DNA of 64,000 nt from Parvibaculum sedimenti (lineage in GTDB: Bacteria; Pseudomonadota; Alphaproteobacteria; Parvibaculales; Parvibaculaceae). The DNA lies in NCBI RefSeq assembly GCF_009184905.1, contig NZ_WESC01000009.1, positions 1 to 64,000 on the forward strand, written 5' to 3'. The position numbers and the translations under genes are program-made. Each line of letters starts with the position of its first letter. Within the stretch, counting starts at the first letter, position 1. Below, piece by piece: positions 34,994 to 43,602 of the stretch. Under the pieces are notes generated by a model. The model saw only the letters and a program-made list of their open reading frames with translations. It searched no databases and was not told the DNA's origin.

Positions 34994-35560
34994 ATGGCTC
35001 GCCGCGGCGTTCATTTGCTGGTGCTTTGGCTCGGATTCGCAGCTCTCGGTGGCTGCGCCGGGCATGGTGTGGTTGCGGAGCGGCCCGTCAATGAGGCGAA
35101 CGAGCCTTATCTGCTCGACAGCGGCGACAAGCTCCGTGTCACCGTCTTCGGACAGACCGATCTGAGCGGAGACTTCGCTATCGATGGCGGCGGCAACATC
35201 GCCATTCCGCTCATCCCCCCCGTTGCGGCGCGAGGACTGACCACCAACGAGCTTCAGGCAGCCATCGCCGCATCGCTCGGCAAGACCTTGCTGCGCAATC
35301 CCAACGTCAGCGTTCAGGTCATGGAGTTCCGGCCATTCTTCATCCTCGGCGAGGTGCAGAAGGCGGGACAGTACCCTTACGTGAACGGCATGACGGTGCA
35401 GAGCGCGGTCGCCATCGCGGGCGGCTTTTCCTATCGCGCCGACCAGAGCACGGTCCACATCACGCGAAAGCGGGGCGACAAGCTCGTCGAGATGGATGTC
35501 GACACCGACGCGCCTGTCCGGCCCGGCGATACGATCCTGGTCGAGGAGCGCTATTTCTGA
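34994..35560 (+). CDS. Polysaccharide export lipoprotein (Wza-like)
   Basis: A 188-residue outer-membrane export protein. The signal peptide ends in the lipobox LGGC (Cys about 20). Residues 33-110 form the Poly_export domain (YLLDSGDKLRVTVFGQTDLSGDFAIDG) and residues 115-188 one SLBB-like domain (FFILGEVQKAGQYPYVNGMTVQSAVAIAGG, split). It is shorter than E. coli Wza, lacking the second SLBB and the C-terminal barrel helix, as in many short alphaproteobacterial homologues. Its stop overlaps the ATG of the glycosyltransferase gene. Confidence 0.92.
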   Translation: MARRGVHLLVLWLGFAALGGCAGHGVVAERPVNEANEPYLLDSGDKLRVTVFGQTDLSGDFAIDGGGNIAIPLIPPVAARGLTTNELQAAIAASLGKTLLRNPNVSVQVMEFRPFFILGEVQKAGQYPYVNGMTVQSAVAIAGGFSYRADQSTVHITRKRGDKLVEMDVDTDAPVRPGDTILVEERYF

Positions 35561-36762
35561 TGTCAGGCCGCGCGATGTCCAATGCATCGGAAAGCCTGCG
35601 GGTGGTGCATGTGATGCGCGCGCCGCTCGGGGGGCTCTTTCGCCATGTCTGCGATCTTGCACAGGGTCAGCACCAGGCGGGGCTCAAGGTTGGAATCGTC
35701 ATGGGCGAAGCGCCGCGCGATCCCGTCTCGGTCGCCCGGTTGCGCGACATGGCTGGCGCGTGCGAACTCGGCATTCATGTCATGCCCATGAGCCGGATGC
35801 CGGGGCTCGGCGATGTGACAAACCTGTTGCGGCTCTATGAGCATACACGACGGCTCGGCGCCGAAATCATTCACGGCCATGGCGCCAAGGGCGGCGCCTA
35901 TGTGCGGGTGCTGCCGCGCCTCGCGGGCGGATTTCGCTTCTATACGCCGCATGGAGGCTCATTGCATTTCGACGCAAAGAGCCTCAAGGGTAGACTCTTT
36001 TTCGCGGCCGAACGCCTCATGCGCGGCCGCACCGACGGGTTTATCTTCGAATCTGAATTCGGACTCCGAACCTTCTTCGAGAAGGTGGGTGATCCCATCG
36101 CGCCCGCTATCGTCATCCATAATGGCGTGACGGAAGCCGATAGTGTGCCCGTGTCGTCGGAGGAGGACGCCGCCGATTTCGTTTTCATCGGCGAACTTCG
36201 CGCCCTGAAAGGCGTTGGAACGCTGATCGAGGCAATGGGCCTCCTGAAGGACGCTGCGCATCTTCGTATCGTCGGATCTGGCGCAGAACGCGAGTGCTTT
36301 GAAGCCATGGCCCGCAAGGCACCGCACAACGTCCGCATCGACTTCATGGGACCGCTACCTGCCCGCGAGGGCTTTGCGCTCGGCCGCGTCGTCGTCCTGC
36401 CGTCTCATCATGAATCGATGCCCTATGTGGCGCTTGAGGCAGCGGCCGCCGGAGTGCCGCTCATCGCTGCGCATGTTGGTGGCGTTCCGGAAATCTTCGG
36501 CCCGGATGCATCCCGGCTCGTCGCGCCGGGTGATCCGGCGGCGCTTGCCTCCGCGCTGGCACATGCCACCGGCAATCCTGACGACATGAGGTTGCTTGCA
36601 GCGCGTTTGCGCCAACGTGTGACCACCGACTTTTCCGCCGCGCGGATGGCCGAAGGGGTAACCGAGTTTTATCGCACCCGGCTCGATCCGGTGACGAGGT
36701 GCAATTCCGGCAAAGCCGCGAACGCATCCGGCGTCCGTTTCCGCGAAGGTGTTTCGTCATGA
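35560..36762 (+). CDS. Glycosyltransferase family 4 (group 1)
   Basis: A 400-residue GT-B glycosyltransferase. The N-terminal domain has HVMRAPLGGLFRHVCDLA and GHGAKGGAYVRVL. The C-terminal nucleotide-sugar domain has FIGELRALKGVGTLIEA and the ExxxxxxxE-type segment PSHHESMPYVALEAAAAGVP. It would add one sugar to the lipid-linked intermediate in the cytoplasm. It is the only ordinary glycosyltransferase in the locus. The gene overlaps both neighbours (TGATG upstream, ATGA downstream). Confidence 0.92.
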   Translation: MSGRAMSNASESLRVVHVMRAPLGGLFRHVCDLAQGQHQAGLKVGIVMGEAPRDPVSVARLRDMAGACELGIHVMPMSRMPGLGDVTNLLRLYEHTRRLGAEIIHGHGAKGGAYVRVLPRLAGGFRFYTPHGGSLHFDAKSLKGRLFFAAERLMRGRTDGFIFESEFGLRTFFEKVGDPIAPAIVIHNGVTEADSVPVSSEEDAADFVFIGELRALKGVGTLIEAMGLLKDAAHLRIVGSGAERECFEAMARKAPHNVRIDFMGPLPAREGFALGRVVVLPSHHESMPYVALEAAAAGVPLIAAHVGGVPEIFGPDASRLVAPGDPAALASALAHATGNPDDMRLLAARLRQRVTTDFSAARMAEGVTEFYRTRLDPVTRCNSGKAANASGVRFREGVSS

Positions 36763-38321
36763 GCGGCGACGGCACACCGACCGGCATTCATGCCGCGCCA
36801 TCCGACATCGCCGCCACAGGCGCCGGGCCGCTACGCCATAGCCGTGGCGCGCGGGAAGGGCAGGTGCGCGATCCGGGTGGACTCGGCGAAGAACGGCGCT
36901 CGGCCATCATCCCGATGATTTCGCCTGCGGTCATCTCGGGCTCGGTGCGCATTGCGGACGCCGCGCTCATCGCACTTGCCGGCATCTTGCTTTTTCATGC
37001 CTATCTCCGTGAGTCCGCGCCCGCTCTGAAGTTCATCTATTATCCGACGATCTTCTCGGGAGCAGTGCTTGCCCTTGTGAGCTTCCAGCTTGCGGGGCTT
37101 TATCGGATTCCCGTTCTCCAGCGCCCCCTGCGGCAAGGCAGCCGCCTGGTCATGGCGTGGACGGGCGTTGCCGCCGCGCTGCTGGTGCTCGGCTTTCTGT
37201 TCAAAATGAGCGATCAGGTTTCGCGCGTCTGGTTCGTGGGCTGGTATTTCACCGGCCTCGGCGCGATGCTGGTCATGCGTGGCGTGATGACGGGCCTGAT
37301 CCGCCGATGGATGCGGAGTGGGCGTCTTGAGCGGCGTGTCGTCATTGTCGGTGGCGGCGAGCATGGACGTCACCTGATCGAGGCGCTCAAGGCTTCCGCC
37401 GAACCCGACATCAAGATTTGCGGCGTCTTCGACGATCGGCGCGACGATCGCGTGTCGAGCGAGGTGGCGGGCTACCCCATGCTCGGCACGGTGGACGAGC
37501 TTGTGCGCTTCGCACGCTCCAACCGTATCGACCTGCTCATCATGGCGCTGCCGCTTTCGGCGGAGCGGCGCGTCCTCGAAATGATGCGCAAACTCTGGGT
37601 TCTGCCTGTCGACATCCGGCTTTCTGCGCTCGACGTGCCGTTGCGCATGACGTCCGCGACCTATTCCTATGTGGGAAATGTTCCCTTCTTCAATCTTTAC
37701 GACAAGCCACTGTCCGACTGGGATCATGTGCTGAAGACGGTCGAGGATCGCCTTCTGGCGGCGATCTTCCTCATGCTCCTCTCGCCGCTGCTGCTGCTCA
37801 TCGCTGTGGCGATCAAGCTCGACAGCAAGGGGCCAGTCTTCTTCAAGCAGCGCCGCTACGGCTTCAACAACGAGCTGATCGAGGTCTACAAGTTCCGTAC
37901 CCTGAAGCATGAACAGACAGACGCCAATGCAGCGCGCCTCGTCACCGCCAATGACGACCGCGTAACCAGAGTAGGGCGCTTCCTGCGGCGTTCGAGCTTC
38001 GACGAGTTGCCGCAGTTCATCACTGCGCTGAAGGGAGACATGTCGATCGTCGGCCCTCGTCCGCATGCGATCCTCGCCAAGGCGGGCGACGAGCTTTACG
38101 GCGATGTGGTCGATGGCTATTTCGCCCGTCATCGTGTGAAGCCCGGGATCACGGGCTGGGCGCAGATCAATGGCTGGCGCGGCGAAACTGATACGCGCGA
38201 AAAGATCCTGCGGCGCACGGAGCATGATCTCTATTACATCGAGAACTGGTCGCTGCTGCTCGACCTCTACATCATCGCGCGAACGCCCATCTCCATGTTG
38301 CGCGGCGAGAACGCGTTTTGA
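36759..38321 (+). CDS. Undecaprenyl-phosphate sugar-1-phosphate transferase (WcaJ-like)
   Basis: A 520-residue polyprenyl phosphate hexose-1-phosphate transferase that starts glycan assembly. It has four N-terminal helices (about 60-175), a CoA-binding-like Rossmann module (RRVVIVGGGEHGRHLIEAL), and the catalytic Bac_transf domain. The latter shows PVFFKQRRYGFNNELIEVYKFRT, RVGRFLRRSSFDELPQF, SIVGPRPHA and KPGITGWAQINGWRG. The first sugar is most often glucose or galactose. ATG 36759 overlaps the preceding stop. Confidence 0.94.
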   Translation: MSGDGTPTGIHAAPSDIAATGAGPLRHSRGAREGQVRDPGGLGEERRSAIIPMISPAVISGSVRIADAALIALAGILLFHAYLRESAPALKFIYYPTIFSGAVLALVSFQLAGLYRIPVLQRPLRQGSRLVMAWTGVAAALLVLGFLFKMSDQVSRVWFVGWYFTGLGAMLVMRGVMTGLIRRWMRSGRLERRVVIVGGGEHGRHLIEALKASAEPDIKICGVFDDRRDDRVSSEVAGYPMLGTVDELVRFARSNRIDLLIMALPLSAERRVLEMMRKLWVLPVDIRLSALDVPLRMTSATYSYVGNVPFFNLYDKPLSDWDHVLKTVEDRLLAAIFLMLLSPLLLLIAVAIKLDSKGPVFFKQRRYGFNNELIEVYKFRTLKHEQTDANAARLVTANDDRVTRVGRFLRRSSFDELPQFITALKGDMSIVGPRPHAILAKAGDELYGDVVDGYFARHRVKPGITGWAQINGWRGETDTREKILRRTEHDLYYIENWSLLLDLYIIARTPISMLRGENAF

Positions 38322-38332
38322 CGGGTGGGGTT

Positions 38333-39631
38333 ATGAACGGGTTCGCCATTGATCCCCATGTGCCCAAGGCGTCGGCCGCGAGCCTCTGGGGCAAACGCGC
38401 TGGCGAGGCTCTGCTGTTCCTCATCGTCGTCGGGGGCTTTTACCAGAAGAGCAAAGCGGGCGAGAGCCAGCCCGTGCCTTACGATCTTGCGCTCATCGGT
38501 TGCATGGGGCTCTTCTTCCTGCTTGGCCTCAAGCTCCCGCGCGGCATTGTCTGGCCTGCGCTCTGCTGGGGGCTGGTGCTGGTCGGCTACATCCTCGGGG
38601 GCGTGTCGGCGCCCTACATGGACCTGGTGCAGGATGCGGTGACGGTCAGCGCCTATCAGGTCTGCGCCTTCATTTTCTTTTCGGCCTATGTTTATGAGGA
38701 GCCCGGCCGCAGGCTTCCATTGCTCTTCAACGCATGGGCCCTCGGCGCCGTCATCGTGTCGGTTGTCGCCGTCGCCGCCTATTTCGGCGTGATGCCGAAT
38801 GCCGACGATTATCTCGCCATGGGCCGCGCCACCGGCACTTTCAACGATCCGAACGTCTTCGGACCCTTCCTTATTCCTCCGACGATCTATCTCGCACAGC
38901 GCCTCAGCATGGCGCAAAGCATGCGCGCGTTGCTGCTCGTGCCCGGCATTGCGGTGTTGCTGTTCGGTGTGCTTCTGAGCTTTTCCCGCGGCGCATGGGG
39001 CTCGCTCGTTCTGTCGAGTGCGATCTTTCTGGGGCTGACGCTGGCGACCTCGAAGTCGGCAAAGCAGTCGATGCGGCTCATCGTCTCCGCCGTTCTGATG
39101 GGGCTTTTTGTCGTCGGCATGCTCGCCGCCGCGCTCTCGGCGCCTCAGGTACAGGCGCTGTTCAAGGAGCGCGCCATGCTGGTGCAGGATTATGACGTGG
39201 GCGAGCAGGGGCGCTTTGAAAGCCAGAAGCGCGCCTTCGCGAAGACGCTCGAAAATCCGCTTGGGCTGGGGCCCAACCAATGGGCGAAGCTCAACAAGCT
39301 CGACACGCACAATGTCTACCTGCATGTGCTGGTGGCGGGGGGCTTCCTTTCCGGGCTTTCCTTCATTGCCTTTGTGCTGCTGACGCTGCGGCGCGGGTGG
39401 CTCGCCTCGTTCAAGCCAGGCCCGGGGCAGGAATATCTGATCGTTGCCTATGCCTGCGCGGTGGGTCAGATGACGGAGGCCTTCATCATCGACATCGAGA
39501 ACTGGCGGCACATCTATCTGCTCTTCGGCATGATCTGGGGCGTCATTCTCGCCCGCGAGATGGCAGGGGCCGCGAGGACGCGGCGTGCCGACGCGCGAGG
39601 GCCGCTCGGCGCAGCCGGCTTCACGGGCTGA
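38333..39631 (+). CDS. O-antigen ligase / Wzy-like polymerase
   Basis: A 432-residue polytopic membrane protein with about 10-12 helices and a large periplasmic loop. The segments LLSFSRGAWGSL and NPLGLGPNQW...HNVYLHVLVAGG match the Wzy_C/O-antigen ligase signature (RG...G and HN motifs). It probably polymerises or ligates the repeat units after flipping. ATG 38333 with GGGTGGGG upstream is chosen. Last gene of the export operon, 60 bases before convergent tRNA-Cys. Confidence 0.87.
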   Translation: MNGFAIDPHVPKASAASLWGKRAGEALLFLIVVGGFYQKSKAGESQPVPYDLALIGCMGLFFLLGLKLPRGIVWPALCWGLVLVGYILGGVSAPYMDLVQDAVTVSAYQVCAFIFFSAYVYEEPGRRLPLLFNAWALGAVIVSVVAVAAYFGVMPNADDYLAMGRATGTFNDPNVFGPFLIPPTIYLAQRLSMAQSMRALLLVPGIAVLLFGVLLSFSRGAWGSLVLSSAIFLGLTLATSKSAKQSMRLIVSAVLMGLFVVGMLAAALSAPQVQALFKERAMLVQDYDVGEQGRFESQKRAFAKTLENPLGLGPNQWAKLNKLDTHNVYLHVLVAGGFLSGLSFIAFVLLTLRRGWLASFKPGPGQEYLIVAYACAVGQMTEAFIIDIENWRHIYLLFGMIWGVILAREMAGAARTRRADARGPLGAAGFTG

Positions 39632-39692
39632 TGAGTTGCGGATCGGCGCACCTTGGGGGACCCGAGCGGCATCTCTATCTAACGGGGGTATC

Positions 39693-39766
39693 TGGAGGCC
39701 ACGCCCGGAATCGAACCGGGGTAAACGGATTTGCAGTCCGGCGCGTAACCACTCCGCCACGTGGCC
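39693..39766 (-). tRNA. tRNA-Cys (anticodon GCA)
   Basis: A 74-nt cloverleaf on the minus strand: acceptor GGCCACG with CGTGGCC, discriminator T as expected for Cys, and encoded CCA (39695-39693). The anticodon arm CGGA/TCCG encloses CTGCAAA, giving GCA. Convergent with the EPS operon. Confidence 0.96.
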
Positions 39767-40006
39767 ATCCTAGACAAGGCGGGGTATAGCAACTCCCCGC
39801 CGTACAGACAATGCACATTCTCCGCACATTCGGGCCGCTTTTGCGTGCTGTCCTGGCCCAATTCTGCCTTGCAAGGATAAAGGAGAGCTAAACCTTCATC
39901 GCAGGCGAATTGAGTTTGGAGCCGGGGAGCCTTATAAACGCCTCCAATGACTCCGTCCGGAGGCTATCCAGCCCCGGCGGCCCATCTCGCCTCAGGACGT
40001 CCTCCC

Positions 40007-40672
40007 ATGACCGATTTCGCTGCCGCCCGCATCAACATGGTCGAGAACCAGGTGCGCTGTAACGCCGTGACCGATGCGCGACTGATCGCCGCCATGAGTT
40101 CCGTGCCGCGCGAACTCTTCGTTCCCGACGACCGCCGTGGCGTCGCCTATATGGATGAAGATGTCAGCCTCGATGACGGGCAGGGTGCCGGGCGCTACCT
40201 GATGCAACCGCGCGCTTTCGCGAAGCTCGCCCAGCTCGCAGAGGTTCAGGAGAGCGACCACGTCCTCGATATCGGTGCAGGCCCGGGCTATTCCTCGGCG
40301 GTCCTTTCCCGCCTCGCCAGGACGGTGATCGCGCTGGAAGTGGACGAGGTGCTTGCCGCCACCGCCACGACGAAGCTCGCGGAACTTGGCGCTTCCAACG
40401 TGACGGTCGTAACCGGCCGCCTGAATGAGGGTTACGCCAAGGGCGCGCCCTATGACGTGATTTTTCTCGGCGGCGCGACGCCGGTGGCGCCAGAGAATCT
40501 CTTCGATCAGCTGAAAGATGGCGGCCGCCTCGTCGTCGTCACCGGCTCCGGCCCCGCTGCTCATGCGCGTATATTCATCCGGGCGCATGGCGCGATCAGC
40601 AGCCGCATGGCTTTCGATGCAAAAATTCATGCTCTGCCAGGCTTCGAAGTCGCGGAAAGCTTCGTCTTCTGA
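40007..40672 (+). CDS. pcm: Protein-L-isoaspartate O-methyltransferase family protein
   Basis: A 221-residue Rossmann methyltransferase. SAM motif I is VLDIGAGPGYSSAVLSRLA, and the N-terminal MVENQVRCNAVTDARLIAAM and VPRELFVPDDRR are typical of the alphaproteobacterial Pcm-like family that sits upstream of tolC. The classical substrate is isoaspartyl residues in damaged proteins, but this tolC-linked subgroup may have another target. ATG 40007 has AGGAC upstream; the frame upstream to 39947 is unlikely to be used. Confidence 0.85.
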   Translation: MTDFAAARINMVENQVRCNAVTDARLIAAMSSVPRELFVPDDRRGVAYMDEDVSLDDGQGAGRYLMQPRAFAKLAQLAEVQESDHVLDIGAGPGYSSAVLSRLARTVIALEVDEVLAATATTKLAELGASNVTVVTGRLNEGYAKGAPYDVIFLGGATPVAPENLFDQLKDGGRLVVVTGSGPAAHARIFIRAHGAISSRMAFDAKIHALPGFEVAESFVF

Positions 40673-40735
40673 CCAGCGAAGCGGGGCGGCGACGTCGCAC
40701 CTCGTTCAACCCGATTCGCGAGCGATAACAGCAAT

Positions 40736-40762
40736 TTGACAGTAAAGGCCATGCGCTTAACT
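40736..40762 (+). promoter_or_regulatory. Possible sigma-70 promoter for tolC
   Basis: A consensus -35 TTGACA stands at 40736-40741. A weak -10-like TTAACT follows at 40757-40762 with 15 bases between, about 107 bases before the tolC ATG. The spacing is short, so the assignment is tentative. Confidence 0.25.
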
Positions 40763-40868
40763 GACACTTGGCCCCAACCGTTCATATCTGTACCTTGCCG
40801 GAACTAGATCAGGTACCAATCGCGTAAGCGTAGAGGGGCTAGGCCCCGCTTTGCGGAGAGGCAATACG

Positions 40869-42290
40869 ATGAAACGATCCTTTGGGGCGTCCGTGAAGCT
40901 CATGGCTCTTGGCGGGGTCAGTGCGCTGGCTTTAACGATGCTCGCGCCCGTCGCCTCGGCTGAGAACCTCGTGGATGCGCTGTCCGCGGCTTATCAGAGC
41001 AATCCCGACCTTCAGGCGCAGCGCGCCCAGCAGCGCGCCACCGACGAGCAGGTGCCGCAGGCCCTGGCCGGCTGGCGCCCGACATTGACGGCGCAGGGCA
41101 CCTACGCCGCGACCCGCTCCCGCGCCAATCTCAAGACACCTGCCGGTGCAAGCCTCAGCGCGAACTCCCGGCCCCTGACGGGTAGCGTGACGCTGAGTCA
41201 GAATCTCTTTGCGGGCGGACGCACGGTCAATGCGACTGCGCAGGCCGAGCATGTCGTCGAGGCCGGACAGAACTCGCTGCTCAGCGCCGAGCAAACCACT
41301 CTGCTCAACGCCGTCGCCGCCTATATGGACGTTATCCGCGATCAGGGCGTCGTCGATCTCAACAAGAGCAACGTGCAGGTGCTGAAGCGCCAGCTCGAAG
41401 CGACGCAGGACCGCTTCCGCGTCGGCGAGTTGACGCGCACGGATGTGGCCCAGTCGGAGGCTCGCCTCAGCGGATCGAAGACCTCGCTTCGTCAGGCGGA
41501 AGCCCAGTTGACCGCCAGCCGCGCGTCTTACGAAAAGATCGTCGGCCATGCGCCTGCGGATCTCGCGAAGCCCGCGCCTGCCGCGAACCTGCCGCAGAGC
41601 GAAGACCAGGCCCGCGCCTATGCCGAACGCAATAATCCCGATCTCAAGGCCGCCCGCGCGAGCGAAGCCGCGAGCCGGTCTGCCGTTTCCGTCGCCAAGG
41701 GCGGGTTGCTGCCGACCTTCGACGTTCAGGCGCAGTACCAGTATGCCCGCGATCCTTCTTCCAGCGCGCTGTCGAGCACGGCTGTGCGTTCGAGCGATGA
41801 AAGCTCCATCATGGGCGTTCTGACCATTCCGCTCTATCAGAGCGGGTCCGAATATTCCAAGGTTCGCGCCGCGAAGGAGCAGGCGAGCGCCGCGCTGATG
41901 CAGATCGCCTCGGTTCAGCGTCTCGTGGACGAGGCTGTCCGCGACGCGTGGGAGCAGCTTAACGCCGCGCGCTCGAACATCGTTTCGAGCCAGGAGCAGG
42001 TGAAAGCCAACGAGATCGCGCTCGAAGGCGTGAAGCAGGAAGAGCAGGTCGGTTCGCAGACCACGCTCGATGTGTTGAATGCCGAGCAGGAACTCCTCAA
42101 TGCCCGCGTCACTCTCGTCAGCGCGGAGCGCGACGAAGTGGTGGCTGCCTACAATCTGCTCGCAGCGACGGGCCAGCTCACCGCACGGCAGCTTCAGCTT
42201 CCGGTTAAATATTATGACCCGAAGGTGAATGCCGATGACGTGCGCGACAAGTGGATCGGCTTCGGCACGGCGAGCGACGAAGGCCAATAA
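40869..42290 (+). CDS. tolC: TolC-family outer-membrane channel protein
   Basis: A 473-residue outer-membrane efflux protein with a Sec signal peptide ending ASA (about residue 31). It has the repeated OEP structure: ENLVDALSAAYQSNPDLQAQRAQQ, TGSVTLSQNLFAGGRT, VGELTRTDVAQSEARLSGS and, in the second half, KQEEQVGSQTTLDVLNAEQELLNA. It is the exit duct for type I secretion and multidrug pumps. ATG 40869 has GGAGAGG upstream. It is followed by popZ and valS, an order common in alphaproteobacteria. Confidence 0.95.
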   Translation: MKRSFGASVKLMALGGVSALALTMLAPVASAENLVDALSAAYQSNPDLQAQRAQQRATDEQVPQALAGWRPTLTAQGTYAATRSRANLKTPAGASLSANSRPLTGSVTLSQNLFAGGRTVNATAQAEHVVEAGQNSLLSAEQTTLLNAVAAYMDVIRDQGVVDLNKSNVQVLKRQLEATQDRFRVGELTRTDVAQSEARLSGSKTSLRQAEAQLTASRASYEKIVGHAPADLAKPAPAANLPQSEDQARAYAERNNPDLKAARASEAASRSAVSVAKGGLLPTFDVQAQYQYARDPSSSALSSTAVRSSDESSIMGVLTIPLYQSGSEYSKVRAAKEQASAALMQIASVQRLVDEAVRDAWEQLNAARSNIVSSQEQVKANEIALEGVKQEEQVGSQTTLDVLNAEQELLNARVTLVSAERDEVVAAYNLLAATGQLTARQLQLPVKYYDPKVNADDVRDKWIGFGTASDEGQ

Positions 42291-42407
42291 ACACGCTCTT
42301 TAACTACGTTTCCCGGTCGGTGAATGTTGGCTTTTGAAGTCAACATCTCCTAAGCTTTTGTCTGGTATGTAGGTTGAAGTCGCGACCGAGGACTGACAGG
42401 ACGTAGT

Positions 42408-43184
42408 ATGAGCAATCAAGGCCCGGCACAGGAACCCACGATGGAGGAGATTCTCGCCTCCATTCGCCGGATCATCTCCGAGGATACAGGCAAGGACGAG
42501 GCGGAAGAGGTCACAGAGGCCGCTCCGCCGCCGCCGGCTCCTGTCGAGGAGCCGCTGGAGCCCGAATTCGAAGAGGAACTCGGCTTCGACGAGGAGCTCG
42601 AGGAAGACGTGCTCGAACTGACCGAGCCGTTGCCCGAGGAGGAACCCCTCATCGAGGCGAGCGCACCCCTTTCCGAACCGGCATATACGCCCGAACCGGC
42701 TTATGAGCCGGAACCGGTAGCCGAGCCGGTGGCCGAGTTTGAACCTGAGCCGGAGCCTGAATATGTCCCGGCGCCTGCGGCAACCGTGCCCGCTCCGGCG
42801 GCTTACGAGCCTCCGCCCATGGCCTACGAGCCCGAGCCGGAGCCTGCTCCCGAGCCTGCTTATGACGAATCCGACGAAGACATTACTTTTGGCGAGCCCG
42901 TGATGAACGCGCAACCGACCCCCGCTCCGACCTTTACCCCGCAGCCCGCGGCGCCCGCACCGTCCGGCCTGTTGTCCAGCGATGCGGCCGGCGCCGCTTC
43001 GGCGGCCTTCGGCGCATTGGCGAATTCGCTCATGACCTCGGCGGGCGGCTCCCGCACGCTCGAGGATCTGGTGGCCGACCTACTGAAACCCATGCTGAAG
43101 CAGTGGCTCGACCAGAACCTGCCGCCGCTTGTCGAACGGCTGGTCCGCGAGGAAATCGAGCGTGTGGCCCGCGGCCACCGCTAG
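42408..43184 (+). CDS. popZ: Polar organising protein PopZ (DUF2497)
   Basis: A 258-residue scaffold that self-assembles at cell poles and tethers ParB-parS and polarity factors. The N-terminal conserved helix is [18 protein letters not shown]. Residues 30-160 are a Pro/Glu-rich disordered acidic linker. The C-terminal oligomerisation region is [20 protein letters not shown] followed by [19 protein letters not shown]. The organisation and both ends match Caulobacter PopZ; the linker is longer than the Caulobacter one. It sits between tolC and valS, with the 39-bp repeat array starting 60 bases after its stop. Confidence 0.93.
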   Translation: MSNQGPAQEPTMEEILASIRRIISEDTGKDEAEEVTEAAPPPPAPVEEPLEPEFEEELGFDEELEEDVLELTEPLPEEEPLIEASAPLSEPAYTPEPAYEPEPVAEPVAEFEPEPEPEYVPAPAATVPAPAAYEPPPMAYEPEPEPAPEPAYDESDEDITFGEPVMNAQPTPAPTFTPQPAAPAPSGLLSSDAAGAASAAFGALANSLMTSAGGSRTLEDLVADLLKPMLKQWLDQNLPPLVERLVREEIERVARGHR

Positions 43185-43244
43185 GATCGCCTATCTTCGA
43201 GCTTCGAGCCTTGCGGTGGTCCTCGATAAAGGGCCCGCCGCTTT

Positions 43245-43507
43245 CGGCGCTTGGCCGGGAACGGCACGTGCTGCCCCCGTTCACGGCGCTTGGCCGGGAA
43301 CGGCACGTGCTGCCCCCGTTCACGGCGCTTGGCCGGGAACGGCACGTGCTGCCCCCGTTCACGGCGCTTGGCCGGGAACGGCACGTGCTGCCCCCGTTCA
43401 CGGCGCTTGGCCGGGAACGGCACGTGCTGCCCCCGTTCACGGCGCTTGGCCGGGAACGGCACGTGCTGCCCCCGTTCACGGCGCTTGGCCGGGAACGGCA
43501 CGTGCTG
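43245..43507. repeat. 39-bp tandem repeat array (6.7 units) with GCACGTGC palindromes
   Basis: Units begin at 43245, 43284, 43323, 43362, 43401, 43440 and 43479, exactly 39 bases apart, and I see no mismatch between copies. The last is cut after 29 bases. Each unit reads CGGCGCTTGGCCGGGAACGG then CACGTGCTGCCCCCGTTCA, and contains the 8-bp palindrome GCACGTGC. The array fills most of the 418-base gap between popZ and valS. Because 39 is a multiple of three, all frames stay open through it, which creates spurious long frames on both strands. The function is unknown. Confidence 0.95.
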
Positions 43508-43602
43508 TAAGACGGCGGTATTCCGCGCTTCTGTTTCCCATCTCCCCGGCCGGAGGCCCCCGAAAGGGCCCGGTGCCGATCTGCCCACCCGGACCTATTC
43601 CC

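Noticed and set aside
38267-39760. 497-residue minus-strand frame opposite the Wzy-like gene
   Set aside because: Low-complexity antisense frame, also running through tRNA-Cys; no ribosome-binding site or domain.
43245-43507. CRISPR array
   Set aside because: Units are directly contiguous with no variable spacers, so this is a plain tandem repeat.
43245-43507. parS cluster for ParB
   Set aside because: Only the central CACGTG matches; the flanking bases needed for canonical parS are absent in every unit. Kept only as a question in the findings.
43129-43602. N-terminal extension of ValS made of 13-residue repeats
   Set aside because: The frame stays open only because the 39-bp repeat has no stop in it. 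ValRS homology starts at ATG 43603 and the repeat reads through in several frames equally.
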